From: JANQOH01 sp965201155
GTDB lineage: Bacteria > Pseudomonadota > Alphaproteobacteria > UBA7887
Assembly: GCA_965201155.1 (NCBI GenBank)
Contig: OZ241752.1
Coordinates: 2,356,001 to 2,420,000, forward strand
Direction: 5' to 3'
DNA: 64,000 nt
Under the pieces are notes generated by a model. That model was not told the origin of the DNA and made no database searches. It saw nothing but the letters and a program-made list of their open reading frames with translations. The translations under genes and the position numbers were made by a program. Below are positions 17,130 to 26,558 of this stretch, piece by piece. How positions within the stretch are numbered: position 1 is the stretch's first letter; every line of letters starts with the position of its first letter.

Positions 17130-18550
17130 TGCCGCCTGCCTCCTTGCGACCGGGCCCATTGCGACTGGAACGTGCCGCCCTCCGGCGCCGGAAGATCGCG
17201 GCCCTGTGTCCATCCGCCGGCGCCGGGCAGGTGCCGCAGCCGGCCTCGCCGTCCCGCCGCGAGCGCCAGAATGCGGGCCGCTGCCCGCGCCGCGAGGCGG
17301 TATAGGTGCGGGCGCCGCACCATCCATGACCAGAAGGCCAATGCCCAGCGCTGGCGCGGCGGGGTGAGGCGCCGGGTGAACTCTTCCGCCCGCCAGCGGC
17401 GCATCAGGTCAGGCAGCGGAATGCGCATCGGGCACACTTCCGCGCAGCGCCCGCAAAATGTCGAGGCATTTGGCAAGTGTCCGCCCGCATCGACGCCGAC
17501 AAATGCCGGAGTGAGCACCGCGCCGATGGGGCCGGGATACACCCAACCATAGGCATGTCCGCCAACGGCGCCGTAGATGGGGCAATGATTCATGCACGCG
17601 CCGCAGCGAATGCAGCGCAGGACTTCCTGAAATGCCGTGCCAAGCAATTTGCTGCGCCCATTGTCGAGCAGCACCACATGTACTTCCTCGGGGCCGTCGC
17701 TTTCCCCTTCGCGGCGCGGCCCCGTGGCGACGGTGGTATACGCTGCCATGTCCTGACCGGTGGCCGAACGGGCGAGCAGACGCAGCAAGGTCGCCGCATC
17801 GTCCAGACTCGGCACCACCTTTTCGATGCTCGCCAGAATAATATGGACGCGCGACAGGCCCTGGACGAGGTCGGCATTGCCCTCATTGGTGACGATCACT
17901 GCCGACCCGGTCTCCGCAACGAGGAAATTCGCGCCGGTGATCCCCACATCGGCGCGGAAATAGACGCTGCGCAGCACGTCCCGCGCCTCGCCCACAAGCG
18001 CTGCGCCCTCGCTCTTGCGGCTTTGTCCCAGATGCGCATGGTGCTCGTGGAACAGGTCCGCAACCTGCGTCACCGTCTTGTGCACAGCCGGGCCGATGAT
18101 GTGGCTCGGCGGCTCATCTGCCAACTGCACGATATATTCGCCGAGATCGGTCTCGATGACCTCGAAACCGGCCGCTTCCAGATGCGGGTTGAGGCTGATT
18201 TCCTCTCCGATCATGGACTTTGCCTTGGCAATGACGCGCGCACCGGCGCTTTTGCACAGCCCGGCGATCAGATCGCGCGCTTCCTCCCCATCGCCCGCCC
18301 AGTGCACCGAGACGCCGGCGCTGGTTGCTGCTGTTTCATAGGCTTCGAGGTAATGATCGAGATGTGCGAGCACATGGTCCTTGATGGCCTTCCCGCGGTC
18401 GCGCAGCGCATCGAATTCGGGCAGGCGCTCAATCGCCCGTGCGCGATTGCCGGAGAAATTGACCTGCAGCGTCTCCAGCGCCTGCCTCAGGTCCGCATCC
18501 GCCAGCGCGCTGCGGCTCTTCTCCTTGAATTGCGGGGTTTCAAGGCGCAT
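17126..18550 (-). CDS. lutB: LutB-type iron-sulfur lactate utilization protein
   Basis: A 474-residue protein with an N-terminal LUD domain (GITGANFLVAETGSAVIVTNEGN) and two ferredoxin-type [4Fe-4S] motifs, CIRCGACMNHCPIYG and CGRCAEVCPMRIPLPDLMR. It carries electrons within the LutABC complex. The ATG at 18550 overlaps the lutA stop by one base (TGATG). The proline- and arginine-rich tail beyond the clusters is typically variable. Operon order lutA-lutB-lutC is the standard one. Confidence 0.94.
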   Translation of the reverse strand: MRLETPQFKEKSRSALADADLRQALETLQVNFSGNRARAIERLPEFDALRDRGKAIKDHVLAHLDHYLEAYETAATSAGVSVHWAGDGEEARDLIAGLCKSAGARVIAKAKSMIGEEISLNPHLEAAGFEVIETDLGEYIVQLADEPPSHIIGPAVHKTVTQVADLFHEHHAHLGQSRKSEGAALVGEARDVLRSVYFRADVGITGANFLVAETGSAVIVTNEGNADLVQGLSRVHIILASIEKVVPSLDDAATLLRLLARSATGQDMAAYTTVATGPRREGESDGPEEVHVVLLDNGRSKLLGTAFQEVLRCIRCGACMNHCPIYGAVGGHAYGWVYPGPIGAVLTPAFVGVDAGGHLPNASTFCGRCAEVCPMRIPLPDLMRRWRAEEFTRRLTPPRQRWALAFWSWMVRRPHLYRLAARAAARILALAAGRRGRLRHLPGAGGWTQGRDLPAPEGGTFQSQWARSQGGRRQ

Positions 18551-19314
18551 CAGCCGGCATTCCCGGCGATGGGCGGCTGGCCGGTCCGGTCGGCAAGTAC
18601 TTCGGCGACATGACGAACGGCGATGGGACTCCCCTCGCGCGCCAGCTTGCCTGCGAGATTGAGCAGGCATCCCATATCGCCGGCCAACAGCACCTCCGCG
18701 CCCGTAGCCCTAGCCGCTTCCGCCTTGTTAGCCGCCATACGCAACGAAATCTCGGGATATTTCACGCAGAACGTGCCGCCAAACCCGCAGCATTCGTCCG
18801 TGTGGGCCAGTTCGTTGAGCGCCAGCCCGCGAACGGTCTTCAGCAAATTGCGGGGCTGTTCGCGAATTCCGAGTTCGCGCAGCCCGGAACAGGAATCGTG
18901 ATAGGTCACGACATGATCGAACTGCGCATCGACCGCATCAACGCCGCAGACATCGGTGAGAAAGGACACCAGCTCCCATGTTCGCTGCGCCATTGCTTCG
19001 GCGCGCGCCTTCCATTCCGGTTCATCGTCAAACAGTGCCGGGTAGTGCTTGCGGATCATGCCCGCACAACTGCCCGACGGCGCGACCACATGCTCGAACG
19101 GCTCAAAGGCTGCGATTACCTGCCGCGCCACTGCGCGTGCGGTCGTGAAATCGCCGGAATTGTAGCCCGGCTGCCCGCAGCAGCTCTGCACCGGCACACT
19201 CACCCGGCACCCGGCGCGCTCCAGCAAGGCCGCTGACGCGAAACCGACACTCGGCCGAAACAGGTCGACCAGGCAGGTCACGAACAGCCCCACATGACGG
19301 CGCGTTTCGGTCAT
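18550..19314 (-). CDS. lutA: LutA-type (Fe-S)-binding lactate utilization protein
   Basis: A 254-residue protein with two cysteine-rich CCG domains: VQSCCGQPGYNSGD with SGSCAGM, and THDECCGFGGTFCVKYP-like sequence with MGCLLNL. The family resembles the glycolate oxidase iron-sulfur subunit and heterodisulfide reductase B. The ATG at 19314 has an AGGATGGAGAGG stretch in front, which favours it over an upstream in-frame ATG. First gene of the lut operon. No lutR-type GntR regulator is seen nearby. Confidence 0.93.
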   Translation of the reverse strand: MTETRRHVGLFVTCLVDLFRPSVGFASAALLERAGCRVSVPVQSCCGQPGYNSGDFTTARAVARQVIAAFEPFEHVVAPSGSCAGMIRKHYPALFDDEPEWKARAEAMAQRTWELVSFLTDVCGVDAVDAQFDHVVTYHDSCSGLRELGIREQPRNLLKTVRGLALNELAHTDECCGFGGTFCVKYPEISLRMAANKAEAARATGAEVLLAGDMGCLLNLAGKLAREGSPIAVRHVAEVLADRTGQPPIAGNAG

Positions 19315-19396
19315 CGCCTCTCCATCCTTCGCATTCATGACTTGTGATTGCCGCTGCAGGTCCTGTTGACTGCCGACCGTGAGCGTCTGTTTCCGG

Positions 19397-19825
19397 TCAC
19401 TCCGGCAGAACGCTCCGGGTGTCGTCGTCGGCTCCTGCATCAGCAGTTAGAAAATCAGCGTTCGATGGGCCGCCCGTATCGCTGCTCTTGGCCGACAATT
19501 GCGACCGCGCGGCATCAATCTCGCCGTCCATAGCCGCACTGTCCGCCTTCAGCTCGATACTCCAATCCTCGACCCTGGCGCCGAGGGCTGCGATGTCCGC
19601 CTTCAAATCCGTTCTCATATCTTCGACCCTGGCGTCGAGGGCGGCGATGTCCGCCTTCAATTCGGTATGCAGGGAGCTCAACTCCGACCGGCCCGTATTC
19701 ATCTTGCTGTCGAACTTGTGACCCAGTTCATTGATTTCCTTGTGCAGCCAGGCGGTGATGCCAAGCACCGTAATGACCGGCATCACCGCTGCTTTGGCCC
19801 ATCCCGGCATGTTCCACGTCGTCAC
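19397..19825 (-). CDS. hypothetical small membrane-anchored coiled-coil protein
   Basis: A 142-residue protein with an N-terminal hydrophobic helix (AAVMPVITVLGITAWLH) and then amphipathic heptad sequence. Two imperfect repeats of about 14 residues read LKADIAALDARVED and LKADIAALGARVED, followed by a third decayed unit. Such short proteins occur widely in proteobacteria and their function is not known. A GTG at 19825 fits the start because the hydrophobic helix follows closely. It is divergent from purH, sharing a 100-base intergenic region, and lies upstream of the lut operon. Confidence 0.6.
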   Translation of the reverse strand: MTTWNMPGWAKAAVMPVITVLGITAWLHKEINELGHKFDSKMNTGRSELSSLHTELKADIAALDARVEDMRTDLKADIAALGARVEDWSIELKADSAAMDGEIDAARSQLSAKSSDTGGPSNADFLTADAGADDDTRSVLPE

Positions 19826-19926
19826 GCCACATCTCCGTGCTTGGCGGCCACCGCTGCACCGTTCATTATGGCGCGCGGTCCCACGATTGCCAATGCCCGC
19901 CACCTTGTTTCACCATTGCAAGCGCC

Positions 19927-21528
19927 ATGAACGACACGAATCCATCCCCCTCCGACTCACCGGTGCGGATCCGGCGAGCCCTGCTCTCCGTCTCCGACAA
20001 GACCGGCCTTGTCGACTTCGCCCGTACCCTCGCGCGGCATGACGTCGAAATCCTCTCCAGTGGCGGCACGGCGCGTGCGCTTCGCACCTCCGGCCTCGCC
20101 GTCGCGGATGTGAGTGACCACACGGGCTTCCCGGAAATCATGGATGGGCGGGTGAAAACCCTGCACCCTGTCCTCCATGGCGGCCTTCTGGCGAGGCGCG
20201 ACGATGACGGGCACCGCGCCGCCATGGATGCTCACGACATCGCGCCCATCGACCTGCTCGCGGTCAATCTCTATCCCTTTGAGCGCACTGCCGATGCGGG
20301 CGGAGATTTCGCATCGTGCATCGAAAATATCGACATCGGCGGACCAGCGCTGCTGCGCTCGGCGGCCAAGAACCATGCCCACGTCGCCGTCCTGTCCGAC
20401 CCGTCCGACTACGAGGCTGCTGCCGCGGCGCTTGATGTCGGCAATGGCACCCTTGACGCCGCGCTGCGACAGCGTCTCGCATGGGCGGCATTTGCCCGCA
20501 CCGCGGCGTATGACGCCGCCATATCGACCTGGCTGGCCGACCGGCTGGACATGGACGCCCCCTCGCGAATGACTGTATCGGGCACTGCGGGGCAGGCGCT
20601 GCGTTATGGTGAAAACCCCCATCAGCGAGCCGGCTTCTACCACTCCGGCGCGGCCGCCTCGGCCGCCGCTGCGCGGCAGATTCAGGGGAAACCGCTCAGC
20701 TACAACAACATCAATGACGCCGATGCCGCATTCGAACTGGTCAGCGAATTCGACGCTCCGGCCGCGGTCATCGTCAAGCACGCCAATCCCTGCGGGGCCG
20801 CGTGCGCTGACGATCCTGCTGCCGCGTATCATGCTGCACGGATATGCGATCCGGTGAGCGCGTTCGGCGGCGTGGTTGCATTCAACCGCCCGCTCGATGC
20901 CCAGGTCGCAAAGGCCGTGTGCGAGATTTTCACCGAAGTGGTCGTCGCGCCGGCTGCCGATGACGCGGCGCTTGCCGTCTTTGCCCGGCGCGGGAATCTC
21001 CGTTTGCTCCTGACCGGCGGCCTGCCCGACCGCGAAGCGCGGGCACGGCTCATACGCTCGGTAGCCGGCGGGCTGCTGGTTCAGGATCGCGATACGCGCC
21101 GCATCACGCCGACTGACCTCAGAGTGGTAACCCGGCGTCAGCCGACCGCACGAGAGCTTGAAGACATGCTGTTTGCGTTTCGGGTCTGCAAGTTCGTGAA
21201 ATCCAACGCCATTGTCTATGCGAAGGATGCCGCGACCGTCGGCATCGGCGCTGGCCAGATGAGCCGCCTGGATGCCGCGCGCATTGCCGCCCGCAAGGCG
21301 CGTGACGCAGCCGCCGCCGCGGGCGAGCATATCTCCCGCATTGCAGGCGCAGTGGTTGCGTCAGATGCGTTTTTCCCGTTTGCCGACGGGTTGGCGGCGG
21401 CAGCCGACGCGGGTGCGACCGCGGCCATTCAGCCCGGCGGATCGGTTCGCGATGAGGAAGTGACAGCCCTGGCTGACTTGCGCGGAATGGCGATGGTGTT
21501 TACCGGCGTCCGCCATTTCCGCCATTGA
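19927..21528 (+). CDS. purH: bifunctional AICAR transformylase/IMP cyclohydrolase
   Basis: PurH carries out the last two steps of de novo IMP synthesis. The N-terminal MGS-like cyclohydrolase domain shows RRALLSVSDKTGLVDFA, SSGGTARALR and HTGFPEIMDGRVKTLHP. The transformylase domain contains LRYGENPHQRAGFY and VIVKHANPCGAA with the catalytic Lys-His pair, and VRDEEV near the end. Length (533 residues) is normal. The ATG at 19927 is preferred over an upstream in-frame start on homology grounds. Confidence 0.97.
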   Translation: MNDTNPSPSDSPVRIRRALLSVSDKTGLVDFARTLARHDVEILSSGGTARALRTSGLAVADVSDHTGFPEIMDGRVKTLHPVLHGGLLARRDDDGHRAAMDAHDIAPIDLLAVNLYPFERTADAGGDFASCIENIDIGGPALLRSAAKNHAHVAVLSDPSDYEAAAAALDVGNGTLDAALRQRLAWAAFARTAAYDAAISTWLADRLDMDAPSRMTVSGTAGQALRYGENPHQRAGFYHSGAAASAAAARQIQGKPLSYNNINDADAAFELVSEFDAPAAVIVKHANPCGAACADDPAAAYHAARICDPVSAFGGVVAFNRPLDAQVAKAVCEIFTEVVVAPAADDAALAVFARRGNLRLLLTGGLPDREARARLIRSVAGGLLVQDRDTRRITPTDLRVVTRRQPTARELEDMLFAFRVCKFVKSNAIVYAKDAATVGIGAGQMSRLDAARIAARKARDAAAAAGEHISRIAGAVVASDAFFPFADGLAAAADAGATAAIQPGGSVRDEEVTALADLRGMAMVFTGVRHFRH

Positions 21529-21551
21529 GCGCCGCCGGGGCGCCTGCGCTC
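21527..21551. terminator. possible bidirectional hairpin between purH and yggT
   Basis: GAGCGC at 21527-21532 can pair with GCGCTC at 21546-21551, enclosing a GC-rich loop, exactly between the convergent purH and yggT stops. There is no U-tract, so intrinsic termination is uncertain. Confidence 0.3.
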
Positions 21552-21849
21552 AGCCGCCGAAGCGCAACGACTGAACCAGATTCACCAGCACGACCTGGCG
21601 GAGAAACACGATCGCAATCAACGCGATCAGGGGTGACAGGTCCAGCCCTCCCATGGGCGGCACAAAGCGCCGGATTCTCCCCACCACCGGTTCGGTGAGC
21701 CGGTGCAGCGTGCTCCCGAACATATAGACGAGGTTGTTGCTCTGATTGACGACGTTGAATGCCACCAGCCAGCTCAGTATCGCGCTGGCGATGATGATCC
21801 ACATGTAGAGCGCAAGGAGCCAATCAACAAAGCCGACAAATTGAATCAT
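21550..21849 (-). CDS. YggT-family membrane protein
   Basis: A 99-residue integral membrane protein with two hydrophobic segments (LLALYMWIIIASAILSWLVAF and LSPLIALIAIVFLRQVVLVNLV) flanking the conserved FGSTLHRLTEPVVGRIRRFVP block with PMGGLDLSP. This is the YggT family signature. Function is unclear in general; members are linked to cell division, membrane insertion or osmotic response. Confidence 0.92.
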   Translation of the reverse strand: MIQFVGFVDWLLALYMWIIIASAILSWLVAFNVVNQSNNLVYMFGSTLHRLTEPVVGRIRRFVPPMGGLDLSPLIALIAIVFLRQVVLVNLVQSLRFGG

Positions 21850-21911
21850 GGCGCAACCGGAACAAGGGGATTTACGTTTGTGAATCGGAAGTATATATCA
21901 TGCGCCGCCAT

Positions 21912-21987
21912 GGGGCCGTAGCTCAGTCGGGAGAGCGCGACGTTCGCAATGTCGAGGTCAGGGGTTCGATTCCCCTCGGCTCCACCA
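21912..21987 (+). tRNA. tRNA-Ala (anticodon CGC)
   Basis: A 76-base cloverleaf with encoded CCA. The acceptor stem GGGGCCG pairs with CGGCTCC and includes the G3:U70 wobble pair that identifies tRNA-Ala. The D-arm is GCTC-AGTCGGGA-GAGC. The anticodon stem CGACG/TGTCG surrounds the loop TTCGCAA, giving anticodon CGC for GCG codons. The T-arm is GGGG-TTCGATT-CCCC. Confidence 0.97.
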
Positions 21988-21999
21988 TTCCCGTCGGCA

Positions 22000-23223
22000 C
22001 TAAATCACACCGTCGGCGCGCAATTCGGCAATTGCCGCATCCTCAAGGCCGAGAACGCTGCCAAGAACCTCGTCGGTGTGTTCGCCGAGCATCGGCGCCG
22101 ACCCCCGGTAGGCGACGGGTGTTTTGGAAAATCGCAACGGACTGCCCGAATGCGCGACCGCCGCGCCGCTGCCATGCGGCAGCACCACCTTCATGCCGCG
22201 ATGCGCGACCTGGGGGTCGGCGAATACCTGTGCGACATCATTCACGGGCGATGACGGCACATTCGCCGCCGCAAACCGCCCCAGCCAATCTGCGCTGGCG
22301 CGCCCGCGCAAGGCGGCCGACAGCGCATCATTGAGCGCGTCCCGGTTCCGCAAGCGGCTGCTATTGTCCGCAAAGAGCGGGTCGGCTGCGAGTGCCGGCC
22401 TGCCCACCACATCGCATAGACGGGCAAACTGGCTGTCATTGCCGACCGCGATGACGATATGCCCGTCACTGGTGGCGTAGAGTTGATACGGTGCGACATT
22501 GGGATGGGCATTGCCCATGCGCGGAGGCGGTGCCCCGCTGACAAAATAGTTCGACGCCATCATCGACAGCATGGCGACCGTGGAATCGAGCAGGGCGAGG
22601 TCGATATGCTGGCCCACTCCGGTGCGGTCGCGGTGGGTGAGCGCAGCCTGGATCGCCACCACCGCATACATCCCGCAAAACAGGTCGCTGACGGCAAGAC
22701 CCGCTTTTTGCGGGCCGCCGCCAGGGCGGTCGTCGGGTTCCCCGGTCAGGCTCATCAACCCGCCCATGGCCTGGATCATGAAGTCATAGCCGCCGCGCGG
22801 GGCATAAGGGCCGGTCTGGCCGAAACCCGTGATCGAACAATAGACCAGTCCCGGTGCTTCCTTGCGCAGGCTCTCATGATCGAGGCCGTAGCGAACCAGA
22901 CCCCCGACCTTGAAGTTTTCGATCAGCACATCCGACTTCGCCGCCAGGGCGCGAATCAACGCTTGCCCGCGCGGTGCCGAAATATCCACCGTGATCGATT
23001 TCTTGCCGCGATTGGCGCTGATGAAATAGGCGCTTTCTTCGGTCGGCGCCCCGTCCGGCCCGCCGAGAAACGGCGGCCCCCATTGGCGCGTATCGTCCCC
23101 CGCTCCGGGTCGCTCCACCTTGATGACGTCGGCGCCGAGATCGCCCAGTGTCTGCGCCGCCCAGGGACCGGCGAGAATGCGCGACATGTCGAGCACGCGC
23201 ACATGGGCAAGCGGCCCGGTCAT
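22000..23223 (-). CDS. CaiB/BaiF-family (class III) CoA-transferase
   Basis: A 407-residue class III CoA-transferase, moving CoA between carboxylic acids by a mechanism using an active-site aspartate. Family segments include LDMSRILAGPWAAQTLGDLGADVIKVERPGAGDDTR, NRGKKSITVDI, LIENFKVGGLVRYGLD, ITGFGQTGPYAPRGGYDFMIQAMGGLMSLTG (DFxxQAxxG) and HIDLALLDSTVAMLS with the catalytic-region aspartate. Last gene of the minus-strand catabolic operon. Its acyl substrate cannot be assigned; a second paralogue lies at 26.6-27.8 kb and a third at 53.5 kb. Confidence 0.92.
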   Translation of the reverse strand: MTGPLAHVRVLDMSRILAGPWAAQTLGDLGADVIKVERPGAGDDTRQWGPPFLGGPDGAPTEESAYFISANRGKKSITVDISAPRGQALIRALAAKSDVLIENFKVGGLVRYGLDHESLRKEAPGLVYCSITGFGQTGPYAPRGGYDFMIQAMGGLMSLTGEPDDRPGGGPQKAGLAVSDLFCGMYAVVAIQAALTHRDRTGVGQHIDLALLDSTVAMLSMMASNYFVSGAPPPRMGNAHPNVAPYQLYATSDGHIVIAVGNDSQFARLCDVVGRPALAADPLFADNSSRLRNRDALNDALSAALRGRASADWLGRFAAANVPSSPVNDVAQVFADPQVAHRGMKVVLPHGSGAAVAHSGSPLRFSKTPVAYRGSAPMLGEHTDEVLGSVLGLEDAAIAELRADGVI

Positions 23224-23246
23224 CGTGGCACCACCCTCACACCGCG

Positions 23247-24014
23247 TCAGATTTGTACCGAGAACCCGCCATCCACGGGTATGGCAGCGCCGGTGATGAA
23301 GTCGGATGCCGACGCTGCCAGGAATACGGCAATGCCCGCCATATCCTGCGGCACGCCCCAGCGCCCGGCCGGCGTGCGCGCCAGAACGCGCTCATGCAGC
23401 CCCTCCACCTCGCGCCGTCCGCGGCGGGTCAGCGCCGTGTCGATCCAACCCGGCAGCACGGCATTGACCTGAATTCCATATTCGGCCCATGCGGTCGCCG
23501 TAGCCTTGGTCAATTGCACGATGCCGCCCTTGCTCGATGCATAGGCCGCGGTGAACGTGGCGCCGAAAATCGACATCATCGAGCCGATATTGATGATCTT
23601 GCCCGCCCCGGCCTCGCGCATAGGCTCGAACACAGCCTGCGAGCAAAGGAACGCCGCCGTCAGATTGATATCCAGCACCGTGCGCCATTCGTCCAGTGTC
23701 AGGTCTTGCGGCAGCTTGCGAATATTGGTGCCCGCATTGTTCACCAGAATATCCAGCCGGCCCCACCGCGAAAGCGCCTCCGCCACCGCAGCCTGGGCGG
23801 CCTCGGGCGCCGTGAGATCGGCGGCGAATGCTGCTGCTCCCTCGCCGAGTTCCTTCACCGCCCCGGCATTTTTTTCCTCATTGCGCCCGACTACCAGGAT
23901 GCGCGCGCCGGCGCCTGCGAGCCCCCGCGCCATGCCGAGACCGATACCCCCATTGCCACCGGTAACCAGCGCCACCCGACCGTCCAGATCGAACATCTTT
24001 TCCCTTTCGGCCAT
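23247..24014 (-). CDS. short-chain dehydrogenase/reductase
   Basis: A 255-residue classical SDR. The cofactor motif is TGGNGGIGLG (TGxxxGIG), with NNAG present, serine in INIGSMMS, and the catalytic YASSK. The GRN following strand 2 suggests NADP(H) preference, though this is inference. The C-terminus PVDGGFSVQI is typical of the 2-deoxy-D-gluconate 3-dehydrogenase-like and glucose-1-dehydrogenase-like subgroups. It is in an operon with a CoA-transferase and an alpha/beta hydrolase. Confidence 0.93.
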   Translation of the reverse strand: MAEREKMFDLDGRVALVTGGNGGIGLGMARGLAGAGARILVVGRNEEKNAGAVKELGEGAAAFAADLTAPEAAQAAVAEALSRWGRLDILVNNAGTNIRKLPQDLTLDEWRTVLDINLTAAFLCSQAVFEPMREAGAGKIINIGSMMSIFGATFTAAYASSKGGIVQLTKATATAWAEYGIQVNAVLPGWIDTALTRRGRREVEGLHERVLARTPAGRWGVPQDMAGIAVFLAASASDFITGAAIPVDGGFSVQI

Positions 24015-24043
24015 GTGTGTTCTTCCCTCCGTAGCCCTGCGGC

Positions 24044-24901
24044 TCAGTCGAGCAGTTTCTTCACCGCGCCGAACAGCGCGCTGTCCGGGTTTTCTAACTC
24101 GTCCAGGATGTCGAAATGGTGCCGCGCGCGAATTTCAAGATAGGCCGCCGGATGGCCGGCATCGGCGAGCGCCGTCTGATAAGCTTGGCTCTGGCGGATA
24201 AATTCCGATGTCTCGCCCGCGCCCACGGCTATGGCGATCGGCGGGCAAACCGCCGGCAGGTGGTTCAGCGGGCTGAGATCGCGCACCTCGTCCCACCCCA
24301 ACTGAACCCATGGCTGCACGAACGTATAGGGGATCGGCGCCAGGTCGAACACGCCGCTGATCGGCAGCGCGCCCTTCACCAGATTGGCGGGGCGGCCATA
24401 GACGCCGGGCCAGTCAGTCGCCAGAAGCATCCCCGTCAAATGGCCGCCGGCGGAATGGCCGGAAACTGAAATCCGGGCCGGATCGCCTCCGTAATCGCCA
24501 ATGCGGCGGTGCACCCAGGCCAGCGCCGCGCGGCATTGCCGCACGATCTCGCTGATCGAGACGGTCGGGCAGAGTTCGTAATTCACCACCACCACCACAG
24601 CACCGGCGGCGACCAGAGGCGGCGCTATGAAACTGAAATCACGCGCCGCAAAGCGCCGCCAATAGCCGCCGTGAATGAACACATGCACGGGCGAAGGGCC
24701 GCTGCCGGCGGGCGCGAAAATGTCGAGATATTCAGCGCGTGTCGGCCCGAAACGCACGCCCAGCGCGCCGTCCAGCGCCTCCCGGGCCTCGGCGCTGCGC
24801 GTGGCCCAGCCCTCGGTGATCGCTCCCGCTTCAGGAACCGCAAGGGTGAGGTTGTATTCGCGGTCAACATCTTCCACGGTCGCGAAATCACGATACGGCA
24901 T
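24044..24901 (-). CDS. alpha/beta hydrolase of the kynurenine formamidase-like (BD-FAE) type
   Basis: A 285-residue cytosolic esterase/amidase. It has the HGGYW oxyanion motif (VHVFIHGGYWRRF), the nucleophile elbow SGHSAGG, and a C-terminal histidine in RARHHFDIL. The HGGYW pattern and overall layout match the family that contains eukaryotic-type arylformamidase and bacterial exported-esterase-like proteins. No other kynurenine pathway gene is nearby, so the substrate is more likely related to the surrounding CoA/alcohol catabolic genes. Confidence 0.85.
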   Translation of the reverse strand: MPYRDFATVEDVDREYNLTLAVPEAGAITEGWATRSAEAREALDGALGVRFGPTRAEYLDIFAPAGSGPSPVHVFIHGGYWRRFAARDFSFIAPPLVAAGAVVVVVNYELCPTVSISEIVRQCRAALAWVHRRIGDYGGDPARISVSGHSAGGHLTGMLLATDWPGVYGRPANLVKGALPISGVFDLAPIPYTFVQPWVQLGWDEVRDLSPLNHLPAVCPPIAIAVGAGETSEFIRQSQAYQTALADAGHPAAYLEIRARHHFDILDELENPDSALFGAVKKLLD

Positions 24902-24951
24902 GGCTGTCCTCGATATTCGTTGGGCGTTCGCTCGGCCTCGCGGCGCGTGTT

Positions 24952-26103
24952 TCAGAACGCCTCTTCATAGATCGCCAGCGCGTCGTCATAGGTTACTGCG
25001 CGCGGATTGTTGACGAGCAGACGCTGCTGTTTCATCGCCTCTTCCGCCAGCATGGGCAGGTGATTGTGGCTGATCCCCACCTGGCGCAGCCTGCTCTCGA
25101 TTCCGAGGTCGGAAATGAGAGCCTCGAAACCCTCGATCAGCCGTTCCGCCGGCTCCGGCTCGGAACCGGACAGGGTCGGAATGGCGAGCGGCGCCACTTC
25201 CGCATATTGCGCTTTCGCCGCCGGGATGTTGAACCGCATGACATGCGGCAGCACAAGCGCGTTGGAAAGGCCGTGCGCGACATGAAAATGCCCGCCGACC
25301 GGATAGGCGAGGGCGTGCACCGCCGCACAGGGTGCGTTGGAAAACGCCATGCCCGCCAGCATCGATCCGAGCAGCATATTGGCGCGCGCCTCCTTGTCCC
25401 CGCCATCCTCGCAGGCGCGGCGAATATTCGCGCCCAGCAAAGACAGGGCGCGCTGCGCCAGCACGTCCGAAACCGGGTTTTTCTTGTGCCGCGTCGTATA
25501 GGCTTCCAGCGCGTGCACCATGGCGTCAACGCCCGTCGCTGCCGTCACATGCCGCGGCAGACCGACGGTCAACTCCGCGTCCAGCACTGCCCAGTCGGCA
25601 TAAAGCATGCGCGAGACAACCCCCATCTTGGTGGTTGCGCCGGTGGTCACAATGGCGATCGGGCTCATTTCCGAGCCCGTACCTGCGGTAGTCGGCATCT
25701 GGACAAGCGGCAAGCGTCCGCCGCGCGCATTCTCCACGCCATAGGCGTCCGCCAGCGGCTGGTCCGACCTTGCGAGAAACGCTGCCAGCTTGGCGACATC
25801 CATCGAACTGCCGCCGCCGCAGCCCACCACGCCGTTCACGCCCGCTTCACGCGCCAGCGCTGCCGCCGCCAGAACCGTCGCTTCCGGCGGGTCCGCTTCG
25901 ACCTTCGCAAATACGGTGACGGCAATCCCCGCTTCGGCAAGGCTTGCTTCGGCCGCGCCGGTCAGCCCGAGCGCGGCGATCCCCGGGTCGGTCACCAGCA
26001 GGATGCGCTCAATCCCCAGCTCACGCGCGATTTCCCCCAGCCGCGCCGACGCGCCGGGTTCGGACACGAACGACCCAACGGTGTGAAATTCAAAGCCTGT
26101 CAT
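24952..26103 (-). CDS. iron-containing alcohol dehydrogenase
   Basis: A 383-residue group III (Fe-type) alcohol dehydrogenase. The nucleotide region VVGCGGGSSMDVAKLAAF and the TTAGTGSEMSP block are diagnostic. The metal ligands are in the helix around ATGVDAMVHALEAY and in CAAVHALAYPVGGHFHVAHGLSNALVLP. The ATG at 26103 overlaps the MaoC gene's stop in an ATGA junction. Likely NAD(P)-dependent oxidation or reduction of a hydroxy compound; hydroxyacid-oxoacid transhydrogenase-like members are also possible. Confidence 0.92.
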   Translation of the reverse strand: MTGFEFHTVGSFVSEPGASARLGEIARELGIERILLVTDPGIAALGLTGAAEASLAEAGIAVTVFAKVEADPPEATVLAAAALAREAGVNGVVGCGGGSSMDVAKLAAFLARSDQPLADAYGVENARGGRLPLVQMPTTAGTGSEMSPIAIVTTGATTKMGVVSRMLYADWAVLDAELTVGLPRHVTAATGVDAMVHALEAYTTRHKKNPVSDVLAQRALSLLGANIRRACEDGGDKEARANMLLGSMLAGMAFSNAPCAAVHALAYPVGGHFHVAHGLSNALVLPHVMRFNIPAAKAQYAEVAPLAIPTLSGSEPEPAERLIEGFEALISDLGIESRLRQVGISHNHLPMLAEEAMKQQRLLVNNPRAVTYDDALAIYEEAF

Positions 26104-26558
26104 TACGCCGCCTTTCCTTCCGCTTCGTTCGGCACCCATTTCAGGATATGGCGGCCTACCGCCACCGTCTCGCCACGCTGGTTGGTCACCGTGATCTCGG
26201 AGTGACTGCGCCGCTTCGCTGCATCCACCTCGGCAATCCGGTACACCACCTCCACCGTATCGTTGATATAGACCGGCGCGATGAACCGCACACGGTCATA
26301 ACCCAGCGACACCGGCGTTTCGGGGCCGTCCTTGCTGCCTGACTTTTCGATCATCAGCGACGAGGTAGTGGACATGAACCCCACCAGCAGCGCCCCGTGG
26401 GCGATGCGCCGCCCATAGGATGAGCGTTTCATATATTCCTCATCCACATGATTACCGGCGAAGTCGCCCGTTATGCCGGCAAACATATAGATATCGGACT
26501 CCCCCACGGTCTTGGAAAACCGCACCTCGTCGCCGACCGCGACATGGAATCCCGTCAT
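26103..26558 (-). CDS. MaoC-like hot-dog dehydratase
   Basis: A 151-residue hot-dog fold hydratase. The catalytic region reads FAGITGDFAGNHVDEEYMKRSSYGRRIAHGALLVGFMS, with the aspartate and histidine of the R-specific enoyl-CoA hydratase motif. It probably hydrates or dehydrates an enoyl-CoA or methylenesuccinyl-type CoA in the operon's pathway. It overlaps both the CoA-transferase upstream (stop at 26555) and the alcohol dehydrogenase downstream, so translation is tightly coupled. Confidence 0.92.
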   Translation of the reverse strand: MTGFHVAVGDEVRFSKTVGESDIYMFAGITGDFAGNHVDEEYMKRSSYGRRIAHGALLVGFMSTTSSLMIEKSGSKDGPETPVSLGYDRVRFIAPVYINDTVEVVYRIAEVDAAKRRSHSEITVTNQRGETVAVGRHILKWVPNEAEGKAA